Assembly (NCBI GenBank): GCA_910584435.1
Contig: CAJUAP010000011.1
Span: 1-5,206 of the forward strand
Direction: 5' to 3'
Length of the DNA: 5,206 bases
DNA from: an uncultured Acetatifactor sp.
Lineage (GTDB): Bacteria > Bacillota > Clostridia > Lachnospirales > Lachnospiraceae
The notes beneath the pieces are model-generated. The model searched no databases. It saw only the letters and a program-made list of their open reading frames with translations, and had not been told where the DNA came from. Within the stretch, counting starts at the first letter, position 1. The number at the start of each line of letters is the position of its first letter. Made by a program: the position numbers and the translations under genes. Shown here piece by piece: positions 1-5,206 of the stretch.

Positions 1-72
1 TCGCAGACTTTTCAGGCATTTAACAAGTTTGAGTTTCACGGATTAAGGTATAAGTTGTATAATGAGTTTTAG
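1..72 (+). CDS. C-terminal end of an unrecognised protein (5'-truncated by window edge)
   Basis: Frame 1 is open from the first base for 23 codons and ends at a TAG at 70-72. The visible tail is rich in aromatic and basic residues (Phe, Tyr, Lys, Arg) and ends in YKLYNEF. It has no motif I can assign to a family. An intrinsic terminator lies about 90 bases downstream on the same strand, which fits a real gene ending here. The fragment is short enough that chance openness cannot be excluded, and the bases upstream would settle it. No function is proposed. Confidence 0.45.
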   Translation, partial: SQTFQAFNKFEFHGLRYKLYNEF

Positions 73-159
73 ATATAATCTTGAATTATTTATGGGTTTT
101 CCCATTTATTATAGCAGATTTTTTACGATTTAGCCGATTATTGAGTAAAAATGATTAGT

Positions 160-206
160 AAGAAATAAGCATCCAAACTTGGCGGCAGGGATGCTTATTT
201 CTTTTT
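160..206 (+). terminator. Rho-independent terminator of the upstream gene
   Basis: A perfect 15-base-pair stem pairs AAGAAATAAGCATCC (160-174) with GGATGCTTATTTCTT (189-203) around a 14-base loop. The 3' arm runs into a short T tract (202-206). The stem is A/T-rich at its base, with its strongest pairs next to the loop. It most likely ends transcription of the gene whose tail lies at 1-72. The upstream side is also A-rich (AGTAAGAAA), so it could work weakly in the reverse direction. Confidence 0.8.
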
Positions 207-263
207 ATGATTGTCTATGTAAGACAGAACCGCAAATAGTACAAGCAGTAATGTAAGAAATGC

Positions 264-293
264 TTAACAGTGTTTTTAGAGTTTTATTAGAAA
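264..293 (+). promoter_or_regulatory. Weak candidate sigma-A promoter upstream of murE
   Basis: TTAACA at 264-269 matches the -35 consensus TTGACA at five of six positions. TAGAAA at 288-293 matches TATAAT at four of six, with an 18-base spacer. Initiation would fall near position 300, giving a murE leader of about 200 bases that includes the hairpins at 337-358 and 374-418. A poorer alternative is TTGGAC (305-310) with TGTATT (328-333) at 17-base spacing. TAGAAT hexamers at 462-467 and 472-477 lie closer to murE but lack a recognisable -35 box. No choice is secure in sequence this AT-rich. Confidence 0.25.
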
Positions 294-373
294 GTAAACA
301 CAGTTTGGACACATTTTATTAGTAAGATGTATTTCAGATAGTTGATTAATTCACTATCTCCCCCCTCATAAGA

Positions 374-418
374 AAACGTAAAGAAGCCCTTGGTTCCCCT
401 TGGGGCTTCTTTACGTTT
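374..418. terminator. Long perfect hairpin upstream of murE (terminator-like or leader structure)
   Basis: AAACGTAAAGAAGCCC (374-389) pairs perfectly over 16 bases with GGGCTTCTTTACGTTT (403-418) around a 13-base loop. On the plus strand no U run follows; the next bases are GCAGAAAAG. On the minus strand the stem is followed by TTTTC-like sequence, so termination of a right-to-left transcript would be somewhat better supported. Alternatives are a leader or attenuation structure for murE, an mRNA-stabilising stem, or a remnant of a dispersed repeat. The hairpin itself is certain; its role is not. Confidence 0.55.
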
Positions 419-503
419 GCAGAAAAGAAAATTAGGGGTGGTAGAAAAGCGGGAATTAGAGTAGAATAGTATAGAATGTGTGGCAGAATGAAAGAAGATA
501 TCT

Positions 504-2027
504 ATGAAGCTGCTGAAACTGTTGGAGAAGTTAGACTACGAATGGATATTGGGAGAGACAAGAGGGATAAAGGCGGACGGGATAAATGCAGACGGTCTGG
601 ACAGGGACATTTCTTCCGTTGTCTATGATTCCAGGCATGTGAGGCCGGGATGCATTTTTGTCTGTATCAAGGGCGCGGTTCATGACGGGCACGAATTTGC
701 CGCCGCTGCTGCGGCGCAAGGCGCGGCAGCAATTGTAGTATCCGAGCCGGTGGCAGGGATAATGGAGGATGCTGCTGTTATCAGGGTGGAGGATACCCGT
801 TATGGGCTGGCTTTGATATCGGCGGCCTGGTTTGATTATCCTGCCCGGAAGCTGAAGGTAATTGGTATTACCGGTACAAAGGGCAAGACCACAACCACAT
901 ACCTTGTGAAGGCCATATTGGAACAGGCCGGTATGCGGGTGGGGCTGATAGGCACCATTGAAACAATTATAGGAGACACACATTCTGCCGCCGGGAATAC
1001 AACGCCGGAATCTTATCTGCTTCAGGAGGATTTTGCTAAGATGGCGGAGGCCGGGATGGACGCGGTGGTGATGGAAGTGTCCTCTCAGGCATTGAAGCTG
1101 CACCGTACCCAGGGATTTGTGTTTGATTACGGTGTCTTTACCAATCTGGAATCCGACCATATCGGGGCGGGGGAGCATGACAGCTTTGAAGAATATCTGA
1201 TGTGTAAAGGGCTTTTGTTCAAGCAATGCCGCATAGGAATTGTAAATGGCGATGATGCGTATATGGAACAGGTTGTGGCAGGACATTGCTGTGATTTGGT
1301 GACCTATGGTATGGGAGAGGACTGTATGCTTCGAGCTGGGCATCCGGAACTGGTGCATACTGCAGGGGAAATCGGAGTGCGTTTTCATGTGGCAGGTCTG
1401 CTGGATTTTGATGTGGAGGTGCCTTTTCCGGGACGATTCAGTGTATACAATGCCCTGTGTGCCATTGCGGTCTGCAGGTATTTCCAGGTGGAGACAGGGG
1501 TTATGCAGAAGGCCATAAAAACTGCCAGGGTGAAGGGGCGTATTGAGAGGGTGGATATTTCCGATCAATATACATTGCTCATAGATTATGCCCATAATGC
1601 CATGGCATTGGAGAATCTGCTGGCTTCACTGCGGGAATATCAGCCGAAGCGCCTGGTGTGTATGTTCGGCTGCGGCGGCAACCGCTCCAGGCAGCGCAGG
1701 TATGAGATGGGAGAGGTCAGCGGGAGATTGGCGGATCTGACGGTCATCACTTCTGATAATCCCCGTTTTGAAAATCCTCAGGCTATCATAGAGGATATTA
1801 AAATAGGTATGGGACGGACCAAAGGAGCTTATGTGGAAATCTGTGACAGAAAGGAAGCCATTGCCTATGTGATTTCCCATGCAAGAGAAGGGGATTTGAT
1901 TGTGCTGGCAGGGAAGGGACATGAAGATTACCAGGAAATCAAAGGGAAAAAGTATCCTATGGATGAACGGGTGATGATAGAAGAAATTGTGGAAAAGTAT
2001 GATTTGCGGAAGAAGAGCAATCCATAA
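504..2027 (+). CDS. murE: UDP-N-acetylmuramoyl-L-alanyl-D-glutamate--2,6-diaminopimelate ligase (MurE)
   Basis: This cytoplasmic Mur ligase (EC 6.3.2.13) uses ATP to add the third stem-peptide residue to UDP-MurNAc-L-Ala-D-Glu. At 507 residues it is full length for the family. The N-terminal UDP-binding domain has SSVVYDSR (residues 37-44). The central ATPase domain has GTKGKTT (124-130), GNTTPES (164-170), MEVSSQ (190-195), FTNLESDH (212-219) and the lysine expected to be carbamylated (K235, in CKGLLF). The C-terminal domain has DYAHN (361-365), DNPR (418-421) and GKGHE (470-474). DNPR is the established signature for meso-diaminopimelate rather than lysine, so this is probably a DAP-type wall. 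Residues 19-34 form a small extra loop with a near-repeat ADGI/ADGL. The ATG at 504 fits the usual MurE N-terminus (MKLLKLLEKL), but only a weak AGAAGA (493-498) serves as ribosome binding site. A 106-base gap without a clear terminator leads to priA, so co-transcription is likely. Confidence 0.96.
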   Translation: MKLLKLLEKLDYEWILGETRGIKADGINADGLDRDISSVVYDSRHVRPGCIFVCIKGAVHDGHEFAAAAAAQGAAAIVVSEPVAGIMEDAAVIRVEDTRYGLALISAAWFDYPARKLKVIGITGTKGKTTTTYLVKAILEQAGMRVGLIGTIETIIGDTHSAAGNTTPESYLLQEDFAKMAEAGMDAVVMEVSSQALKLHRTQGFVFDYGVFTNLESDHIGAGEHDSFEEYLMCKGLLFKQCRIGIVNGDDAYMEQVVAGHCCDLVTYGMGEDCMLRAGHPELVHTAGEIGVRFHVAGLLDFDVEVPFPGRFSVYNALCAIAVCRYFQVETGVMQKAIKTARVKGRIERVDISDQYTLLIDYAHNAMALENLLASLREYQPKRLVCMFGCGGNRSRQRRYEMGEVSGRLADLTVITSDNPRFENPQAIIEDIKIGMGRTKGAYVEICDRKEAIAYVISHAREGDLIVLAGKGHEDYQEIKGKKYPMDERVMIEEIVEKYDLRKKSNP

Positions 2028-2030
2028 ACA

Positions 2031-2078
2031 GTCCAGCTAAGAAATGTCAAGCCACATATTAAAAATGGTTTGCTGGAC
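2031..2078 (+). other. Imperfect hairpin in the murE-priA gap
   Basis: GTCCAGC (2031-2037) pairs with GCTGGAC (2072-2078). Inside it, AAGCCA (2049-2054) pairs with TGGTTT (2066-2071) with one G-U pair. The right arm is a continuous 13 bases, while the left arm carries an 11-base bulge (2038-2048). The structure starts three bases after the murE stop codon. No T run follows (AGGTGAGG), so it is a poor intrinsic terminator. It could act as an RNA processing or stability element between the two genes. Confidence 0.4.
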
Positions 2079-2101
2079 AGGTGAGGTTGTCCTTTAGTGC
2101 C

Positions 2102-2114
2102 GTCGCGCAGCGAC
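2102..2114 (+). other. Short GC-rich hairpin just upstream of the priA ribosome binding site
   Basis: GTCGC (2102-2106) pairs with GCGAC (2110-2114) across a GCA triloop, ending eight bases before the ribosome binding site. It stands out as a GC-rich block between A/T-rich flanks. It could influence ribosome access or be part of a dispersed intergenic repeat. The pairing is plain to see; any function is inference. Confidence 0.4.
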
Positions 2115-2121
2115 TTAAAAT

Positions 2122-2128
2122 AGGAGGT
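2122..2128 (+). promoter_or_regulatory. Ribosome binding site fixing the GTG start of priA
   Basis: AGGAGGT lies five bases upstream of the GTG at 2134. This near-perfect Shine-Dalgarno sequence supports the non-ATG start, and the encoded GELYADVIVDI matches a normal PriA N-terminus. Confidence 0.85.
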
Positions 2129-2133
2129 AAGCT

Positions 2134-4440
2134 GTGGGAGAGCTTTATGCGGATGTAATAGTGGATATTTCTCATGAAAAATTGGATAGACCCTTTCAGT
2201 ACCGTGTCCCTGACAGGCTTCAGGAGGCCGTGGAGACGGGGATGTGTGTCACAGTGCCTTTTGGGAATGGAAATAAGCTTATCAAGGGCTATGTAGTGGA
2301 TTTGGGAGAAATCTGCAAATTTGATCCTGCACGAATGAAGGAAATTCAGGGAATCGTACAGGGAGGTGTGGGTATCGAGGGCAGGATGATTGCGCTGGCA
2401 GGCTGGATACGGAAAAATTATGGTTCCACCATGATACAGGCGTTAAAGACAGTACTGCCGGCGAAACAATCTGTAAAAAAGCTGGAACACAGAACAATAT
2501 TGAGACTGATGGGCAGGGAAGAGGTGATTTCTCTGCTGGGGGAGAGCAGACGGAAGAAACAGGTTGCCAAAGAGCGGCTTTTACAGGAGCTTGTGAGACA
2601 GGAGTCCATACCCTATGAATGGGTTACGGGAAAGCTGGCTGTCTCTCCCCAGACAATCAAAAGCCTGGAAAAGACAGGTGTGATACGGATACAAAGCACA
2701 CATTCGTTCCGGAATCCGGTCCGGCTGCAGCAGACAGAGGAATGCGGACAGGTATTGAGCGAAACGCAGCAGAACATTGTGAAGACTGTAATGGCGGATT
2801 TTGAGGAAGGGCATCCCGGAACCTATCTGCTCCATGGCATTACGGGGAGCGGTAAAACGGTGGTATACATGGAGCTGATTCAGGAAATGGTGCACAGGGG
2901 CAGACAGGCAATTGTGCTGATACCGGAAATTGCGCTGACCTATCAGACCCTGCTTCGGTTTTACAGACGTTTCGGGGACAGGGTCAGCGTTATGAATTCC
3001 ACCCTTTCACCCGGAGAAAAATACGATCAGTGCCAGAGGGCTAAAAACGGGGAAATAGATGTGATTATCGGCCCCCGTTCCGCATTGTTTACCCCGTTTC
3101 CGAATATTGGATTGATTGTCATGGATGAAGAACATGAAAACAGTTATAAGAGTGAGAGCACGCCGAAGTATCATGCCAGGGAAACGGCATTGGAGGTGGC
3201 AAGGCTTCATGGGGCCAGTGTGCTTCTGGGTTCCGCAACACCTTCTCTGGAAGCTTATTATCGTGCGCAGACAGGAGAATACCGGCTGTTTACCATGAAG
3301 GAGCGGTTGACTGGAGGACATCTTCCCAAGGTGTATACCATAGATCTGCGCCGGGAACTGAAGGAGGGAAACCGCTCTATTTTCAGCAGGAAGCTGCAGG
3401 AATTGTTAGGAGACAGACTGCAGAAAGGGGAACAGAGCATTTTATTTTTGAACAGGAGGGGATATGCAGGTTTTATTTCCTGCAGATCCTGCGGGCATGT
3501 GATGAAATGCCCCCATTGTGATGTGTCTCTGTCAGAACATAATAACGGCAGGATAATATGTCATTATTGCGGTTATAGTGAGGCGAAGCCTGCGGTATGT
3601 CCCAAATGCGGATCTAAATATATCAGTGGGTTCCGGGCAGGAACGCAGCAGATAGAAGAAAAATTGAGGGAGATGTTCCCGGGTGTGCGTACCTTGCGCA
3701 TGGATGCGGACACCACCAGAACAAAGGACAGCTACGAGCAGATTTTAACGGCATTTTCCAATGGCGAGGCAGATGTGTTAATCGGTACGCAGATGATTGT
3801 AAAAGGGCATGATTTCCCGCAGGTCACGCTGGTGGGGGTGCTGGCAGCGGATCTTTCCTTAAGCGTGAGTGATTATCATGCCGGGGAGCGGACGTTCCAG
3901 CTTCTGACCCAGGCGGTGGGCAGGGCGGGAAGAGGGGTTCTGCCCGGAGAAGCAGTGATTCAGACGTATCAGCCGAATCATTATGCTGTAGTCAGGGCTG
4001 CCGGACAGGATTATGAAGGTTTCTATCAGGAAGAGATACTTTATCGGGAAATTATGGGATATCCCCCGGCATCCCACATGCTGGCAGTGCAGATATTCGC
4101 AAAGGAGGAAAGCCGCGGCAGCAGTCTGGCCGGGCATCTGGCGGAGACGGTGCGGAAGAGCTTTCCTGAAGTTGTGGGAGAGTGCCGGGATAATGCTGCG
4201 GGAAAAGGGGAAAGACAACATGGCACACAGGATAAGGCAGTGTGCGGGATACAATTGATAGGACCTGCTCCGGCAGCAATCGGCAGAATTAATGATATTT
4301 TTAGGTTTGTATTCTATATCAAATGCCCAAAATATGCAAAACTGATACAGGTAAAGGATAAACTGGAAGAAGAGTGGAAGCTGCATCCTTCTCAGGACGA
4401 GATGATACAGTTCGATTTTGACCCTGTAAATATTTTATAG
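2134..4440 (+). CDS. priA: Primosomal protein N', replication restart 3'-5' DNA helicase PriA
   Basis: PriA recognises abandoned forks and D-loops and starts reloading of the replicative helicase. At 768 residues it is full length. The N-terminal 3'-DNA-binding domain (about 1-105) begins YADVIVDI and includes FQYRVP and VPFG. A winged-helix region follows (about 115-190). Helicase lobe 1 has Walker A GITGSGKT (235-242), GPRSALF (313-319), the Walker B box DEEH (331-334) and GSATPS (366-371). Eight cysteines in four CxxC pairs (450/453, 459/462, 476/479, 489/492) form the two-zinc module inserted in the helicase core. Lobe 2 has GTQMIVKGHDFP (551-562) and QAVGRAGR (593-600). The C-terminal domain contains MGYPP (641-645) and IGPAPAAI (709-716). 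Residues about 684-704 are a hydrophilic insert before that last motif. All catalytic and metal-binding residues I can check are present. The GTG start has a strong ribosome binding site. The next plus-strand gene is 329 bases away and is not def, the common Firmicute neighbour. Confidence 0.97.
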   Translation: MGELYADVIVDISHEKLDRPFQYRVPDRLQEAVETGMCVTVPFGNGNKLIKGYVVDLGEICKFDPARMKEIQGIVQGGVGIEGRMIALAGWIRKNYGSTMIQALKTVLPAKQSVKKLEHRTILRLMGREEVISLLGESRRKKQVAKERLLQELVRQESIPYEWVTGKLAVSPQTIKSLEKTGVIRIQSTHSFRNPVRLQQTEECGQVLSETQQNIVKTVMADFEEGHPGTYLLHGITGSGKTVVYMELIQEMVHRGRQAIVLIPEIALTYQTLLRFYRRFGDRVSVMNSTLSPGEKYDQCQRAKNGEIDVIIGPRSALFTPFPNIGLIVMDEEHENSYKSESTPKYHARETALEVARLHGASVLLGSATPSLEAYYRAQTGEYRLFTMKERLTGGHLPKVYTIDLRRELKEGNRSIFSRKLQELLGDRLQKGEQSILFLNRRGYAGFISCRSCGHVMKCPHCDVSLSEHNNGRIICHYCGYSEAKPAVCPKCGSKYISGFRAGTQQIEEKLREMFPGVRTLRMDADTTRTKDSYEQILTAFSNGEADVLIGTQMIVKGHDFPQVTLVGVLAADLSLSVSDYHAGERTFQLLTQAVGRAGRGVLPGEAVIQTYQPNHYAVVRAAGQDYEGFYQEEILYREIMGYPPASHMLAVQIFAKEESRGSSLAGHLAETVRKSFPEVVGECRDNAAGKGERQHGTQDKAVCGIQLIGPAPAAIGRINDIFRFVFYIKCPKYAKLIQVKDKLEEEWKLHPSQDEMIQFDFDPVNIL

Positions 4441-4491
4441 GCGGCAGATTCCTGTGCTTAAAGCTTTCGCAGAAGATTGAATGCAGTTCAG

Positions 4492-4561
4492 TGACCTGAT
4501 TGTTGGTGAAAATGTATATTCTGGTTATACAATAGAAAACAGGCGTTCTATTGTCAGGTCA
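4492..4561. repeat. Nested inverted repeats downstream of priA
   Basis: TGACCTGA (4492-4499) and TCAGGTCA (4554-4561) are perfect complements enclosing 54 bases. Within them, ACAATAGAA (4529-4537) and TTCTATTGT (4546-4554) form a perfect nine-pair stem with an eight-base loop. GTATA (4514-4518) with TATAC (4526-4530) can form a third short stem that competes for two bases with the second. Together they could give a closing stem with two internal arms. No T run follows, so this is not an obvious terminator. Candidates are a 3' untranslated structure, a small RNA or a miniature repeat. Confidence 0.55.
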
Positions 4562-4598
4562 TATGAGTGTCATGGCAGAATTGTTACTTGATTTGGAT

Positions 4599-4660
4599 AC
4601 ATTTATGATTTAGGGCTTGCATACTGAGAGACAAAATAGTAAAATCATTTAGATAAATGT
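4599..4660. repeat. AT-rich inverted repeat with an internal bulge
   Basis: ACATTTAT (4599-4606) pairs with ATAAATGT (4653-4660), and GATTT (4607-4611) pairs with AAATC (4642-4646). A six-base bulge (4647-4652) interrupts the right arm, and the loop is about 30 bases. The arms are almost pure A/T, so the pairing is weak and could partly be chance. It lies between the nested repeats and the small downstream gene. Confidence 0.3.
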
Positions 4661-4769
4661 GGTTGAAACGGAAAAAAGAGGAAACAGTATAAGTAAGGCT
4701 GAAACCAAAAGAGTCTCGCATAGAAAACATAAAATCAGAAGGATTGTCGGAAAGTGCCGGGGATAAGGA

Positions 4770-5087
4770 GTGAAGCTGTATGAAGTTGTAGATTCCATAC
4801 AAATGTGGATTAGAACTGTTCAAGAAAGGTATCGTGGCGAAATAAATGTAGAATTTCTTATGGAACATGAAGATTATTTGCGATATATTATTGAAAGTAC
4901 GAATTACCTTGCTGAATTAGTCGTAGAACCAGAGGGATTTCATCCGCATCGCTTTGTATCGTTTGAGGCTTTAGATAAAAGAAAAGATTCACAGCAAAAC
5001 CCATATTTTTATTTTGATGAAGAAGATAGTTCAGTAGAAAATATATTGGAAAATCTTAATAAGGGAATATTATATATGATTGAATGA
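4770..5087 (+). CDS. Small acidic protein of unknown function (105 aa)
   Basis: I do not recognise this protein by name. It has about 22 Asp/Glu against about 10 Lys/Arg, no signal peptide and no membrane segment, so it is probably a compact cytoplasmic protein. The N-terminal 45 residues look helical (EVVDSIQMWIRTV, then EDYLRYIIES). The centre (46-69) looks like beta strands (YLAELVVEP, HRFVSFEALD). An acidic loop (DEEDSS, 83-88) precedes a C-terminal helix (ENILENLNKGI). The overall style resembles small immunity proteins of polymorphic-toxin systems, but no toxin gene is visible, so this is only a suggestion. Its codons are clearly more AT-rich than those of murE and priA, hinting at different origin. 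The GTG start is forced by a TAA at 4764-4766, two codons upstream. AAGGAG (4765-4770) overlaps that GTG, so GGGGA (4759-4763) would have to act as ribosome binding site. CTG at 4776 or ATG at 4803 are alternatives. Confidence 0.65.
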   Translation: MKLYEVVDSIQMWIRTVQERYRGEINVEFLMEHEDYLRYIIESTNYLAELVVEPEGFHPHRFVSFEALDKRKDSQQNPYFYFDEEDSSVENILENLNKGILYMIE

Positions 5088-5119
5088 TGATAACAGCATC
5101 CGGCCTGCAGGGACATTAA

Positions 5120-5206
5120 GTGGGCGTAAAACCAGCAATGACGCAGAGACTGCAGTATATTTCAAATCATGCAGCAGGAACACTTTTAAGAAAAGCAAGA
5201 ATAGTA
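5120..5206 (+). CDS. Possible start of a reading frame truncated by the window end
   Basis: A GTG at 5120 opens a frame of 29 codons with no stop before the window ends, and an in-frame ATG lies at 5138. CAGGGA (5108-5113) is a weak ribosome binding site six bases before the GTG. The visible residues (for example TQRLQYISNHAAG) look protein-like but match no family I know. A TAA sits immediately upstream, so it cannot extend leftwards. It follows the small acidic gene by only 32 bases, so an operon is possible. Chance openness over 87 bases is also quite possible. Confidence 0.25.
   Translation, partial: MGVKPAMTQRLQYISNHAAGTLLRKARIV

Larger units (their letters stand above)
73..503. other. 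431-base intergenic region upstream of murE
   Basis: I find no convincing gene on either strand of this AT-rich gap. It holds a minor palindrome (ATGGG, TTTT loop, CCCAT at 92-105), the terminator at 160-206, a weak promoter candidate at 264-293, a bulged hairpin at 337-358 and the long hairpin at 374-418. The 9-mer TTTTATTAG occurs twice in direct orientation (282-290 and 314-322), which may be chance in such AT-rich sequence. The longest plus-strand ATG frame I noted here is 10 codons (207-239) and has no ribosome binding site. Confidence 0.6.
4441..4769. other. 329-base gene-poor region downstream of priA
   Basis: I see no supported gene here. Two inverted repeats (4492-4561 and 4599-4660) account for much of the left half. 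No classic GC stem with a T run follows priA, so it is unclear where the murE-priA transcript ends. A plus-strand frame at 4659-4766 would give a very basic 35-residue peptide from a GTG, but it has no ribosome binding site and no recognisable similarity. No remnant of def or another known downstream gene is readable. Confidence 0.5.

Noticed and set aside
207..239. Ten-codon ATG frame just after the first terminator
   Set aside because: It is too short, has no ribosome binding site and starts within the terminator's tail.
290..322. Sequence containing AGTAAACACAGTTTGGACAC as a possible insertion-sequence end
   Set aside because: It vaguely resembles terminal sequences of some clostridial insertion sequences, but I see no matching inverted partner, target duplication or transposase nearby.
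488..628. Plus-strand ATG frame of 46 codons overlapping the murE start
   Set aside because: It is out of frame with murE, has no ribosome binding site and yields a low-complexity Lys/Arg/Gly/Asp-rich peptide, while the murE frame matches its family from the ATG at 504.
531..1595. Long minus-strand open frame (354 codons) opposite murE
   Set aside because: It lies wholly inside murE, whose motifs are unmistakable. Its translation is rich in His, Cys and Pro with no domain pattern, typical of an antisense shadow.
3859..4386. Minus-strand 175-codon frame opposite the 3' part of priA
   Set aside because: It is fully contained within priA, whose helicase motif VI and C-terminal domain are encoded there on the plus strand. 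No independent coding evidence.
4659..4766. Basic 35-residue plus-strand frame just before the acidic gene
   Set aside because: Its GTG start has no ribosome binding site, the peptide matches nothing I know and its Lys/Arg content follows from the A-rich composition. It was left out as a gene and only mentioned in the gap description.
4584..4868. Minus-strand 94-codon frame across the post-priA gap and the acidic gene
   Set aside because: It overlaps the better-supported plus-strand gene, is rich in Phe, Ser and Tyr as expected from the reverse of AT-rich sequence, and shows no recognisable domain.

Overview
The window looks like a chromosomal stretch from a low-to-mid GC Firmicute, most likely a Clostridia/Lachnospiraceae-type gut anaerobe. 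This rests on the MurE sequence variant (meso-diaminopimelate type with a DYAHNAMALE segment that I recall from Lachnospiraceae), a zinc-binding PriA of Firmicute type, and a strong AGGAGGT ribosome binding site. No marker gene fixes the genus.

Layout. Positions 1-72 hold the last 23 codons of an unrecognised plus-strand gene. A 431-base gap (73-503) follows. It contains a clear intrinsic terminator (160-206), a weak promoter candidate, a small hairpin and a second long hairpin (374-418) before the next gene. murE (504-2027) and priA (2134-4440) are intact plus-strand housekeeping genes. The 106-base gap between them can fold into two hairpins, the second just ahead of priA's ribosome binding site. 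After priA comes 329 bases with no convincing gene but two sizeable inverted repeats. Then comes a small AT-rich gene for an acidic 105-residue protein of unknown function (4770-5087), and possibly the start of another reading frame that runs off the window (5120-5206).

Function. MurE adds meso-diaminopimelate to UDP-MurNAc-L-Ala-D-Glu in the cytoplasm during peptidoglycan precursor synthesis. PriA reloads the replicative helicase at stalled or collapsed forks. They are probably co-transcribed, since no U-tailed terminator separates them, but they act in separate pathways.

The window is mostly ordinary core genome. The part that differs is the right end. Past priA, where many Firmicutes carry def and fmt, the sequence turns AT-rich and gene-poor, with structured repeats and an orphan acidic protein that superficially resembles small immunity-type proteins. 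This looks like an accessory insertion or rearrangement boundary. I see no tRNA, rRNA, CRISPR array or intact mobile element.
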